Assembly (NCBI GenBank): GCA_963837715.1
Contig: CAWIOF010000002.1
Span: 1,364,001 to 1,428,000 of the forward strand
Source of the DNA: JANYLB01 sp963837715
GTDB lineage: Bacteria; Actinomycetota; Acidimicrobiia; IMCC26256; JANYLB01
Reading direction: 5' to 3'
Length of the DNA: 64,000 nucleotides
Under the pieces are notes generated by a model. The model was given only the letters and a program-made list of their open reading frames with translations. It was not told where the DNA came from and did not search any database. A program made the translations under genes and the position numbers. The number at the start of each line of letters is the position of its first letter. Positions within the stretch are counted from its first letter, which is position 1. Of this stretch, positions 18,962 to 25,539 are shown piece after piece.

Positions 18962-19089
18962 ACCGCCCCGGGGTTAGGAACCTCTGCGGGTGATTGTAGG
19001 AAGGTCTCAGGAACGCACGCGGGCGGAGTTCTCGATGATGGCACGAGCGCGCCGAAACCGTCGGAGCGCCGAAGCCAGGAGCATCGACC

Positions 19090-19815
19090 ATGACCATCGC
19101 TGAGAGCGTCCCCACCACCGGGAGGGCCGTCACCGCGCCCGAGAGCAGCTTGCGCCGCGTGTCGTTCGACCTGTACCGCGACGTCCACAAGGGAATCCGA
19201 TCCGAGCTGTTCGCAGTGACCCAGGCCGCGGGCAACGTCGACCCCGCCGACCGCATCGCCCGCACGGCGTTGGCGAGCCACGTCCGTTCGACCGCCGAGC
19301 TCCTCGCGTTCCATGCCGGACACGAAGACACGGCGATCGACCCCGTGCTGGCGCTCCACTGCCCGGACCTCTCCGCTCAGATCGAGATCGATCACGAGGT
19401 CCTCGATCAGCGCATCGTCGATCTGGCCGACCGCGCACACTCCGTGGCCGATGTCGAGACCGACGCTCGCGCCGAACTGCATGGCCTCTACCTCGACCTG
19501 GCGTCGTTCGTCGGCGCGTACATCGCTCACCAGGACCTCGAGGAGCGAGTCGTCATGCCGACGCTCGAGGCCGCGATCGGTGTCGAAGCCGTGATCGCCA
19601 TCCACCAGCAGATCATCTCGGCCATCCCGCCCGCGTGGATGGGACGCAGCCTCTCGTTGATGTTGCCCGCCATGAACATCGACGACCGCTTCGAGCTGCT
19701 GGCCGGCATGCGGGCGTCCGCGCCGCCGGAAGCCTTCGACGGGGTCTACGGCCTGGCCGGTTCGGTCCTCGACGTCGCGGATTTCGACGCGCTCGCCCGG
19801 CGGCTGGAGGCATGA
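19090..19815 (+). CDS. Hemerythrin domain-containing protein
   Basis: A 241-residue helical protein. SFDLYRDVHKGIRSELFAV, ASHVRSTAELLAFHAGHEDTA, EIDHEVLDQRIVDLADRA and VGAYIAHQDLEERVVMP give the H ... H-x-x-x-E/D ... H ... H-x-x-x-E pattern that holds a di-iron centre. Such proteins bind O2 or NO or sense redox state in the cytoplasm. It is followed, with an ATGA overlap, by a RidA gene, and is divergent from two PPOX genes. A redox-stress context is therefore reasonable. Confidence 0.8.
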   Translation: MTIAESVPTTGRAVTAPESSLRRVSFDLYRDVHKGIRSELFAVTQAAGNVDPADRIARTALASHVRSTAELLAFHAGHEDTAIDPVLALHCPDLSAQIEIDHEVLDQRIVDLADRAHSVADVETDARAELHGLYLDLASFVGAYIAHQDLEERVVMPTLEAAIGVEAVIAIHQQIISAIPPAWMGRSLSLMLPAMNIDDRFELLAGMRASAPPEAFDGVYGLAGSVLDVADFDALARRLEA

Positions 19816-20222
19816 GCGACATGGCCACCGACCGCACCATCGTCAACCCTTGGACCTGGCAGGACGCCTTCGGGTTCAGCCAGGCCGTCGACGTGCAGTC
19901 TCCGAGCCGGATCGTGTCGCTGGCCGGCCAGGGCCCGGTCGACGCCAGCGGCCAGCTCGTGCACGAGGGCGACCTCGCCGCCCAGATCGCCACGGCCTTG
20001 GACAACGTCGAGTCGGTGCTCGCCGCAGCCGGGCTCACGCTCGCGGATGTCGTCCGGCTCACCGTGTTCACCACGGACATGGACGGCTTCTTCGCCGCAT
20101 ACGGCGTGTTCGCCGGCCGGCTCGCGGCCGGCGGGTGCGTGCCGGCCAGCAGCCTCATCGGTGTCAGCCGGCTCGCCATCCCGGGCATGGCCGTGGAGCT
20201 CGAGGCGACCGCCATGCGGTGA
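19812..20222 (+). CDS. RidA family protein
   Basis: A 136-residue YjgF/YER057c/UK114 protein. Canonical members hydrolyse reactive enamine/imine intermediates from PLP enzymes. FSQAVDVQSPSRIVSLAGQG, ATALDNVESVLAAAGLTLAD and VVRLTVFTTDMDGF match the family. The usual catalytic Arg in the C-x-x-R-S/C-x-V-x-V region appears replaced, since the equivalent region reads GVSRLAIPGMAVELEA. This may be a non-enzymatic Rid subgroup. ATG 19812 overlaps the hemerythrin stop (ATGA), so the two are coupled. Confidence 0.8.
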   Translation: MSDMATDRTIVNPWTWQDAFGFSQAVDVQSPSRIVSLAGQGPVDASGQLVHEGDLAAQIATALDNVESVLAAAGLTLADVVRLTVFTTDMDGFFAAYGVFAGRLAAGGCVPASSLIGVSRLAIPGMAVELEATAMR

Positions 20223-20405
20223 ACCGGGCCTGGCCCTCGGCCCGCTGGGGCGGACCCGGCCGAGATCGAGCAGCTGGACGATGCGGTGCAGCGCTTCGAA
20301 GCCGTGACGTCGATCCGGGACTACGAGCTTCGCGTGGTGGGAACGGTCGGCCGAACTGTCACGGTAGCGAGGTCGGTGAGCACTCCTTGGACTCGGAGGC
20401 AAGTC

Positions 20406-20682
20406 ATGGCGAATCCGTCCACAACGCCGAAATCGTCGGACGACGAGCTCGCCGGCGTACTCCAGCGCACCGAGATCCAGCACCGCGCATCGTCGGTCCC
20501 GGGTCGCGAAATCGTGCAGGTGCTGACCGAGATCCCGTGTGGCGTGGAATCGGGTTGTTTCTCATCGAACCGCGCACCCCGCACAACGCTCTCGACCTCG
20601 GGCCGGATACCGGCCGCATGCTGCTGACCCGATGGACGAGGCAGCACTACGAAGATCTCGGGACCGACTCAACTCCGAGGCC
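20406..20682 (+). pseudogene. Cupin-domain gene relic with internal deletion
   Basis: ATG 20406 begins MANPSTTPKSSDDELAGVLQ and reaches GREIVQVLTEIPCGVESG, the opening of a small cupin. The central H-x-H and E metal-binding motifs that should follow are missing. Sequence in another frame resumes directly at EPRTPHNALDLGPDTGRML, the cupin end. The gene has lost its core and shifted frame, so it is not functional. Just upstream (about 20253-20370) another short unassignable coding-like stretch (IEQLDDAVQRFEAVTSIRDY) is probably also debris. Confidence 0.55.
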
Positions 20683-20697
20683 AACGAGCGAATCCCC

Positions 20698-20738
20698 ATG
20701 GAGGCTCGGCCTCGTCGGCCATCAGTGCGTGTCGGAGG
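20698..20738 (+). repeat. Direct repeat, left copy (41 bp)
   Basis: This stretch matches 22534-22574 in 36 of 41 positions by eye, in the same orientation. It encodes EARPRRPSVRVGG, against EARPRRLSVRVGG in the right copy. The right copy runs into the 3' end of tRNA-Leu. The pair brackets two toxin-antitoxin operons, as att sites would. The left copy also runs into the hairpin-element variant at 20731-20761. Confidence 0.6.
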
Positions 20739-20761
20739 AACGCGTGGTACCGAATCCCGAC
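20731..20761 (+). repeat. Variant of dispersed hairpin element
   Basis: GTCGGAGGAACGCG is exact, but the second half diverges (TGGTACCGAATCCCGAC). The outer stem GTCGG/CCGAC is kept. It overlaps the end of the 41-bp direct repeat, which links the dispersed element to the tRNA-adjacent sequence. Confidence 0.5.
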
Positions 20762-20822
20762 GAGTTGCGCTGAGGGGAGAACTCGCTACGGACCGCAGCT
20801 GACGCCACGTACGCAACTGGAT

Positions 20823-21104
20823 TCAGGCGACGTCGAGGAACCGCCGAAGCGCCTCACGAATGATCTCGCTCGTCGTCGTGCTGTCGACAGCTGCCCGCGC
20901 TTCGATCGCGGCCCTCAACTCTGGATCGAGGCGCACCGGCACGACCTCGGCGGGCCCGGAACCCATTGAGGGACGACCGCGCCGACGGGTCTTCAGCTGC
21001 TCGACGTCGTACTCCTTGTGCTCGACCTCTTCGGCGATCGCGTCGAGATCAGCGTCGGTCAGCTCCTTGCCGGCAGATGTCTTGCGCGTCTTGGAAGTGC
21101 TCAT
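20823..21104 (-). CDS. Ribbon-helix-helix antitoxin
   Basis: A 93-residue protein with an acidic/basic N-terminal half (KELTDADLDAIAEEVEHKEYDVEQL) that would wrap the toxin. The C-terminal ribbon-helix-helix DNA-binding domain reads VVPVRLDPELRAAIEAR then TTTSEIIREALRRFL. It follows the toxin gene with an ATGA overlap (toxin first, antitoxin second), the order of BrnT/BrnA-like modules. It would neutralise the toxin and repress the operon. Confidence 0.78.
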   Translation of the reverse strand: MSTSKTRKTSAGKELTDADLDAIAEEVEHKEYDVEQLKTRRRGRPSMGSGPAEVVPVRLDPELRAAIEARAAVDSTTTSEIIREALRRFLDVA

Positions 21105-21361
21105 CGGTCGTCCTCCCCTGTCGGGAGCAGCGGGTAGAAGGCGCGGCGGAGCGCCATCGCGTGGATCACGATCGGTGGACCGCTCTCGAACTCCAGCCAG
21201 ATGATCTCGAGGAGGTTTCCCGCACGGTCGGGGCCGATCGCGAGAACCCGAGGCGGATCCGCGTCCGGTTCGAGATCGACGACGACGATCGCGTGGTCGA
21301 CCGCGTGAGCGATGGTCTCGTCATCGACAGCGTGCTTACGGGCCGAGCGGTGGATCTCCAC
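21101..21361 (-). CDS. BrnT-like toxin
   Basis: An 86-residue protein: IHRSARKHAVDDETIAHAVD, PPRVLAIGPDRAGNLLEIIW and IVIHAMALRRAFYPLL. It has the small RelE-like beta-sheet layout with H-S-A-R-K-H near the start and H-A-M-x-x-R near the end. These residues are typical of this actinobacterial toxin group, which probably cleaves RNA. GTG 21361 is the start. AT-rich sequence upstream (TATTTCTGTATTACGG) is the likely promoter area. It is co-transcribed with the antitoxin that overlaps its stop. Confidence 0.72.
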   Translation of the reverse strand: MEIHRSARKHAVDDETIAHAVDHAIVVVDLEPDADPPRVLAIGPDRAGNLLEIIWLEFESGPPIVIHAMALRRAFYPLLPTGEDDR

Positions 21362-21741
21362 ACAAGAATACCGTAATACAGAAATACCCCGGCGGGGGCG
21401 ACCCGGAGCTACCCGTCGAGCCAGGCGGTGTGATCTCCCCGGTCGTTGGCGTCGGCCACAGATCAGATGTCACCAGACCGTGCAGCAGTCCCACGTGTCG
21501 GAGGAACCCATGGTCCTGATTGCCGACGGCTCCGGCGCCGCGAAAATCTGTCGCTCCGAGTGCCGTAACGGTCTTGATGGCGAAGATGTCGACGACGTCG
21601 GTCAACAGATGAGCCGGTTCCACCCCCGCACTGCGCGCACGGCTGGACGTACGGCGCCTCGGACGCCGAGTGCGGTGCGCCCACCACTCGCGAGAAGCGC
21701 TCGCGGATGCGATCGCGCAGGTGCGATCTGACGGGCCGAGG
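21362..21741. other. Intergenic gap between two toxin-antitoxin operons
   Basis: No coding signature in 380 bases. It contains the AT-rich promoter area of the BrnT-like operon at its left edge and the hairpin element at 21497-21527. The rest is unassigned. Confidence 0.4.
21497..21527 (+). repeat. Dispersed hairpin element, copy with changed loop
   Basis: GTCGG AGGA (loop ACCCATGG) TCCT GATTG CCGAC. Both stems equal the 4819 copy exactly, while the loop differs at several positions. Stem conservation with loop drift suggests that the folded shape matters or did matter. Confidence 0.62.
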
Positions 21742-22062
21742 TCAGCAGTCGGCGAGCGCGCGGAGCGCGCGGCAGATCTCATCGAGCTCTTCGACGTTCA
21801 GCTCACCGACCCGTTGAACGAGAAACGAGAGTCGAATCGGCTGCAGATTGTCGAACGATGCCACGCAGTCGTCAGGGAGCCCGTGGCCGGCGCCAAGGCT
21901 GACCTCCGTCGGAATCTGGCGGATGGTGCGAGTCACAGGCGCCACGATGATCCACGTGAGCACCGGGACGGCATCGCTGCGCGTCACGATCAACACCGGT
22001 CGACGCTTGTCCTCGGCTTCGGCCCACCAGATCTCGCCCTGCGTCGGCGTCGCGGTCACCAA
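21742..22062 (-). CDS. MazF/PemK family toxin
   Basis: A 106-residue endoribonuclease toxin. The N-terminal QGEIWWAEAEDKRRPVLIVTR and the VTRTIRQIPTEVSLGAGHGLPDDCVASFDNLQ region (core residues P-T-E-V, D-C-V-A-S-F-D-N) are the MazF SH3-like barrel with its catalytic Arg and Ser/Thr elements. It would cut RNA at a short motif and stop translation. It overlaps the upstream antitoxin gene by 7 bases, a normal antitoxin-first operon. Confidence 0.85.
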   Translation of the reverse strand: MVTATPTQGEIWWAEAEDKRRPVLIVTRSDAVPVLTWIIVAPVTRTIRQIPTEVSLGAGHGLPDDCVASFDNLQPIRLSFLVQRVGELNVEELDEICRALRALADC

Positions 22063-22304
22063 GGTTCCTCGGCGATCATCCGCACCGACGACTCATCGGC
22101 CCACGCGCCTTCCGCCTCGCTCTGCGGGCGCGCGCGGTAGCCGTTGGCGATCCGCGCCCCGATCTCGTCGCGTCGGTGACGATCGACAAGGCGTTCGAGA
22201 CCGAGCCGCACCGCCTCAGATCGACTCGCCACCACCCCGGCCGCCACGAGATCATCGATTGCGGCCGCAAGGTCTTCGTCAACCCGCGTGACCAGCTGCG
22301 CCAT
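22056..22304 (-). CDS. MazE-like ribbon-helix-helix antitoxin
   Basis: An 82-residue protein. The N-terminal AQLVTRVDEDLAAAIDDLVA and VASRSEAVRLGLERLVDRH form a ribbon-helix-helix domain. The acidic C-terminus (SEAEGAWADESSVRMIAEEPW) is the likely toxin-binding tail. It precedes and overlaps the MazF gene. It is expected to bind MazF and repress their shared promoter. Confidence 0.82.
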   Translation of the reverse strand: MAQLVTRVDEDLAAAIDDLVAAGVVASRSEAVRLGLERLVDRHRRDEIGARIANGYRARPQSEAEGAWADESSVRMIAEEPW

Positions 22305-22399
22305 ACGCTGAGCATAGCGGATCGCATTGCACCGCGTACTCGGAAACGATCCCGCTCGGCGGAGAGGGACTCGCGGTTTACGGGAACACCGTCACCGAG

Positions 22400-22575
22400 A
22401 CGAAGCCCGAGACCTTGTCGAGTCCGTCGAGGACCTGACGAAGCTCATCTCGGACGCAAGCCCAGAGGACAAGGCGGCGCTCTACAAGGAGCTCGGGATC
22501 GAGCTGACCTATCAACCCGACGGACGGCTCCTCGTGGAAGCGCGGCCTCGTCGGTTATCAGTGCGTGTCGGAGGG
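22400..22575 (+). pseudogene. Probable C-terminal relic of a site-specific recombinase
   Basis: An open frame reads DLVESVEDLTKLISDASPED, KAALYKELGIELTYQPDGRL and VEARPRRLSVRVGG. This resembles the coiled C-terminal end of serine-type recombinases, in which A-x-P-E-D-K-A-A-L-Y and L-x-Y-x-P-D-G-R are frequent. No catalytic domain is present. The frame ends inside the 3' end of tRNA-Leu, the place where an integrase gene often stops. It is best seen as the leftover of an integrated element. The identification is by pattern only. Confidence 0.5.
22534..22574 (+). repeat. Direct repeat, right copy, overlapping tRNA-Leu 3' end
   Basis: Partner of 20698-20738 (36/41 matches). Its last 9 bases are the acceptor-stem side of tRNA-Leu. 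Overlap with a tRNA 3' end is the usual structure of an attachment site. Confidence 0.6.
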
Positions 22576-22649
22576 GGGACTTGAACCCCCACGCCTGTGA
22601 AGGCACTAGCCCCTCAAGCTAGCGCGTCTGCCGATTCCGCCACTCCGAC
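22566..22649 (-). tRNA. tRNA-Leu (anticodon GAG)
   Basis: The complement folds as a class II tRNA. The acceptor stem is GTCGGAG/CTCCGAC. The D-arm has TGGCGGAAT and GGCAGACGC. The anticodon stem CTAGC/GCTAG encloses TTGAGGG (anticodon GAG), and the variable arm is long (TGCCTTCACAGGCG). The T-arm GTGGGGGTTCAAGTCCCCC completes it. CCA is not encoded. It lies beside the recombinase relic and the 41-bp repeat. Confidence 0.95.
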
Positions 22650-22799
22650 GTGGACCGCAGAGTGTAGCGAACGAAGGCGCGGTTCCCCGGTTCTCCGAAG
22701 GCATGGAGCCACGCCCGCAATTCGGGTACAGGCACCACTGTGCGCGACCGTTCGCCTGAGTACGGTGCGCGTCATCGGTCTCATCGGAGGAGGAAGAAC

Positions 22800-23930
22800 G
22801 TGCGAAAGCTCACGAAACTGTTCGGAGCGATCGGAGCGGGCGCGCTGCTCGTCTCGACGCTCGCCGGACCGGCGACGGCTGCCGACAGCGGCCGGGTCCT
22901 GCCGTGGTTCCCGGACCGCGGCGGCCCGACGGTGGTCACGAACGGTCTGAACAACCCGCGGCAGCTCTCACTCATCGCCGGCGACGGGATCGTGCTGATC
23001 GCGGAAGCCGGCAAGGGCGGTCCCGACTGCCAGCCGGACCCGATGGACCCCGAGTCGCAGTTCTGCGTCGGCACCACCGGCGCGATCAGCACGGTGGTCG
23101 TCCCGCAGTTCGGGGCGAACAAGCGCCACCTCGACCTCGTCACCGGCTTGCAGTCCGGCGCCGGCCCCGACGGGTCGTTCGCCACGGGGTCCCAGGGCGT
23201 GTCGGCCCGGAACCTGGGCGAGTTCAAGATCGTCTCCGACTTCGAGGCGAACCTCCTGAGGGCGCGTCCCTTCGGTGCCGCCCAGGTCCAGGCGAGCATC
23301 GGTGCCTACGAGGAGGCCAACGATCCCGACGGCCAGGGCGTCGAATCCAACCCGTACTCCGTCCTCGCGTTGCCCGGGCGCACACTGGTGGCCGACGCGG
23401 CTGCGAACACGATCGTGTCGGTGGCCGACAACGGGGTCATCTCCACGTTCGCGGTCATGCCCAACATCACCGACGGCCTCTGCACCGACGTGCCGAACGA
23501 CAACGGCACCACCGGCTGCGACTTCGTCCCGACGTCGCTGACCCAGGGTCCCGACGGTGCCATCTACGTCGGTGGCCTCGGGGCCGAGACACCGGGAGCC
23601 GGGCGCGTCGTGAAGCTCGATCCCACGAGTGGTGCGGTCCTCGCCACCTGGGGTGACCTCTTCACCGTCACGGGCGTCGCGGTGGGCCGCGACGGCGCCG
23701 TGTACGCGAGCGAGCTCTTCGGGGGGGACCCGGAGGCACCCGTTCCGGGGAACCTCGTGAAGATCGCCGCCGACGGGACCCGGACCTCGAAGACGGTCCC
23801 GTTCCCGGCGGGTGTCGCCGTGGACAAGTTCAACAACGTCTTCGTGGCGGCGTACTCGACCTCACCCGACACCGGGCTGGGGATCCCCGGCACCGACTCG
23901 TCGGGCCAGATCTGGCGGCTCCGCTTCTAG
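22800..23930 (+). CDS. ScyD/ScyE family secreted protein
   Basis: A 376-residue exported protein. A signal peptide (VRKLTKLFGAIGAGALLVST ending near ATAA) is followed by a six-bladed propeller-like domain with repeated GPDGAIYVGGLG, GRDGAVYASELFGG and VAVDKFNNVFVAAY units. It belongs to the family named after the scytonemin-cluster proteins ScyD/ScyE, which is widespread in actinobacteria without known function. GTG 22800 follows a GGAGGAGG ribosome-binding site and begins the signal peptide. No enzyme partner is next to it. A sigma factor gene follows 150 bases later. Confidence 0.8.
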   Translation: MRKLTKLFGAIGAGALLVSTLAGPATAADSGRVLPWFPDRGGPTVVTNGLNNPRQLSLIAGDGIVLIAEAGKGGPDCQPDPMDPESQFCVGTTGAISTVVVPQFGANKRHLDLVTGLQSGAGPDGSFATGSQGVSARNLGEFKIVSDFEANLLRARPFGAAQVQASIGAYEEANDPDGQGVESNPYSVLALPGRTLVADAAANTIVSVADNGVISTFAVMPNITDGLCTDVPNDNGTTGCDFVPTSLTQGPDGAIYVGGLGAETPGAGRVVKLDPTSGAVLATWGDLFTVTGVAVGRDGAVYASELFGGDPEAPVPGNLVKIAADGTRTSKTVPFPAGVAVDKFNNVFVAAYSTSPDTGLGIPGTDSSGQIWRLRF

Positions 23931-24066
23931 GGTCGCCACGGGTTGGACCTCGCGGCAGTCGGTCGTCGGCGCGCGCGAACGCGCGCCGACGACCACTCCC
24001 GCGAAAAGACGCGCCATTCCTACGGTTTCGCGGTACCAGAAACGGGCGGAACGCACGGCGCTTGGG

Positions 24067-24072
24067 TACCCT
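24067..24072 (+). promoter_or_regulatory. Candidate -10 box for a leaderless transcript
   Basis: TACCCT fits the actinobacterial -10 pattern TANNNT and ends 8 bases before GTG 24081. Transcription would begin at or just before the start codon. No ribosome-binding site precedes the GTG, which agrees with a leaderless message. No convincing -35 was found. Confidence 0.45.
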
Positions 24073-24080
24073 CGCTGGCA

Positions 24081-24680
24081 GTGGCGGATGAGCGTTCGGG
24101 AGTCGCGCTCGGCGTCCACTCGCAGGGGGGAACGGGATTCCGTTCCGGTGGAATCACCCTCGATGAGTGGGCGCACGAGGACCACGACGGCGACGAGGTC
24201 GCCTCGTTGGACGCGCCCCCGGAGGACCGGTTCGGCGACGCGGTCCTCGCCCACCACGCGCAACTCGCCCGGTTCGCCTTCGTGCTCAGCGGGAACCAGG
24301 AGGTCGCCGAGGACTCGGTGACCGAGACCTACGCCCGGCTGTGGCCCAAGTTCCGGCGGGGTCGGATCGCCGACCTGCTCCCCCACCTCGTCCGCGGCGT
24401 GATCGTCGAGGTGCACGAGCGCACCCGACGAACCGGGAGCCGCGCCACCGAAGATCCCGGAGCCGACGAGTTCGAGACGCCGTGGGATGCCCTGCAGCAC
24501 CTCCCGATCGAGCAACGCAGCGCAGTCGTGCTCCACGTCGTCGAGGGCATCGGCCTCGAGGAGTCGGCCGTGCTCCTCGGCGATCCGGTCGCGATCACCG
24601 CGACCCGGATCGACGTCGGCATGGAGCGGATCGCGAAGCTGCTCGTGACGGGTGAGCCCCTGCGAGGCTCGCATGCCTGA
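24081..24680 (+). CDS. ECF-like RNA polymerase sigma factor family protein
   Basis: A 199-residue protein. HHAQLARFAFVLSGNQEVAE followed by DSVTETYARLWPKFRRG is a sigma-2 region. DALQHLPIEQRSAVVLHVVE and GIGLEESAVLLGDPVAITATRIDVGMERI (core G-L-E-E-S-A-V-L-L) is a sigma-4 region. Its divergence from textbook ECF factors leaves some doubt about promoter recognition. GTG 24081 was chosen because a -10-like box lies just upstream. The frame is open back to 23943 but without conserved content. Its last 8 bases overlap the next gene, a membrane protein that may control it. Confidence 0.7.
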   Translation: MADERSGVALGVHSQGGTGFRSGGITLDEWAHEDHDGDEVASLDAPPEDRFGDAVLAHHAQLARFAFVLSGNQEVAEDSVTETYARLWPKFRRGRIADLLPHLVRGVIVEVHERTRRTGSRATEDPGADEFETPWDALQHLPIEQRSAVVLHVVEGIGLEESAVLLGDPVAITATRIDVGMERIAKLLVTGEPLRGSHA

Positions 24681-25539
24681 TCTCACCGATCTCCTGCGGC
24701 AGTCGGTCACCGCAGCCGCGACGAACTACGAGCCGTCGGCCGGGCTCCCGCAACGGATCGCCCGCCGGACCCTGCAGCTCCAACGGCGCCGGCGCAGTCG
24801 GATCGTCGGTGGCGTGGCCGTCCTCGCCGTGGCGGTGCTCGCCGTCCCCGTGATCCTCCCGTCACGCGGCCGTTCGAACTCGGTCGGTGTCGCCTACGAG
24901 CCGGTGAACATCACTGCGAGGCAGGTCCGGGTGAGCACGACCACGACGACGACACCCATCCGCGTCCTCGACCTCCAGGCGTTCATCGACTTCGGCATCC
25001 AGGAACGGAACAAGGCGCTGCGCAAGCTCGCCGTCGCGTTGAAGAAGCGAGACCGCGACGAAGCGGCGAAGAAACGGGCCAAGGCCGAGGTCCTCGGTGC
25101 GCTGGCCGCGCGAGACGCCTCCCCCACCAAGAACGGTTCGTCGGGCGCACCCGCGGTGGTGGCAGGACCCGGGGGGACCACCGGCACCACCACGGTGCCG
25201 TCGTCGTCGACGACCAAGAAGCCTTCCTCGACGACCACCAACCCCCCGACGACCACGACCACCGCGGCCCCGCCGCCCACCACGCAACCGACCACGCCGA
25301 TCGTCCCGCTCTCGATCGTCGCGCCACCCTTCGTGTGCGCGGGTGCGCCTGCGGTCTTCGTGGCGACGGGGACCGGCGCCGATCAGGTCGTGTGGAGCAA
25401 CCAACAGGTGGGCGCGCTCGCGATCTTCACCCTGACCGAGTCAGCCAATATCACGGCCCGACTCGAGCTCACACCGGGTTCGGTCAGCACGCAGTCCTAC
25501 GGCGTGCAGGTCACGCCGGCCGGCACACCGCCCTGCTGA
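24673..25539 (+). CDS. Single-pass membrane protein, possible anti-sigma factor
   Basis: A 288-residue protein starting MPDLTDLLRQSVTAAAT. A cytoplasmic ~45-residue segment leads to one membrane helix (IVGGVAVLAVAVLAVPVIL). An outside region follows with a charged helix (NKALRKLAVALKKRDRDEAA), a long Thr/Pro/Ser-rich stretch (residues ~175-220), and a small C-terminal domain with two Cys (PPFVCAG ... TPPC). The topology, and the 8-base overlap with the sigma gene, suggest an anti-sigma factor or sensor. No zinc-binding anti-sigma motif is visible. Confidence 0.55.
   Translation: MPDLTDLLRQSVTAAATNYEPSAGLPQRIARRTLQLQRRRRSRIVGGVAVLAVAVLAVPVILPSRGRSNSVGVAYEPVNITARQVRVSTTTTTTPIRVLDLQAFIDFGIQERNKALRKLAVALKKRDRDEAAKKRAKAEVLGALAARDASPTKNGSSGAPAVVAGPGGTTGTTTVPSSSTTKKPSSTTTNPPTTTTTAAPPPTTQPTTPIVPLSIVAPPFVCAGAPAVFVATGTGADQVVWSNQQVGALAIFTLTESANITARLELTPGSVSTQSYGVQVTPAGTPPC

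Noticed and set aside
22590..22622. Plus-strand coding frame over the tRNA (reads RRGDLNPHACEGTSPSS)
   Set aside because: It is the translation of the tRNA-Leu gene, a well-known false protein motif, not a gene.
25190..25300. Short repeats rich in ACC/ACG, possible microsatellite or CRISPR-like array
   Set aside because: They are codons of the Thr/Pro-rich linker of the membrane protein at 24673, with no regular spacers. No CRISPR array was found in the window.
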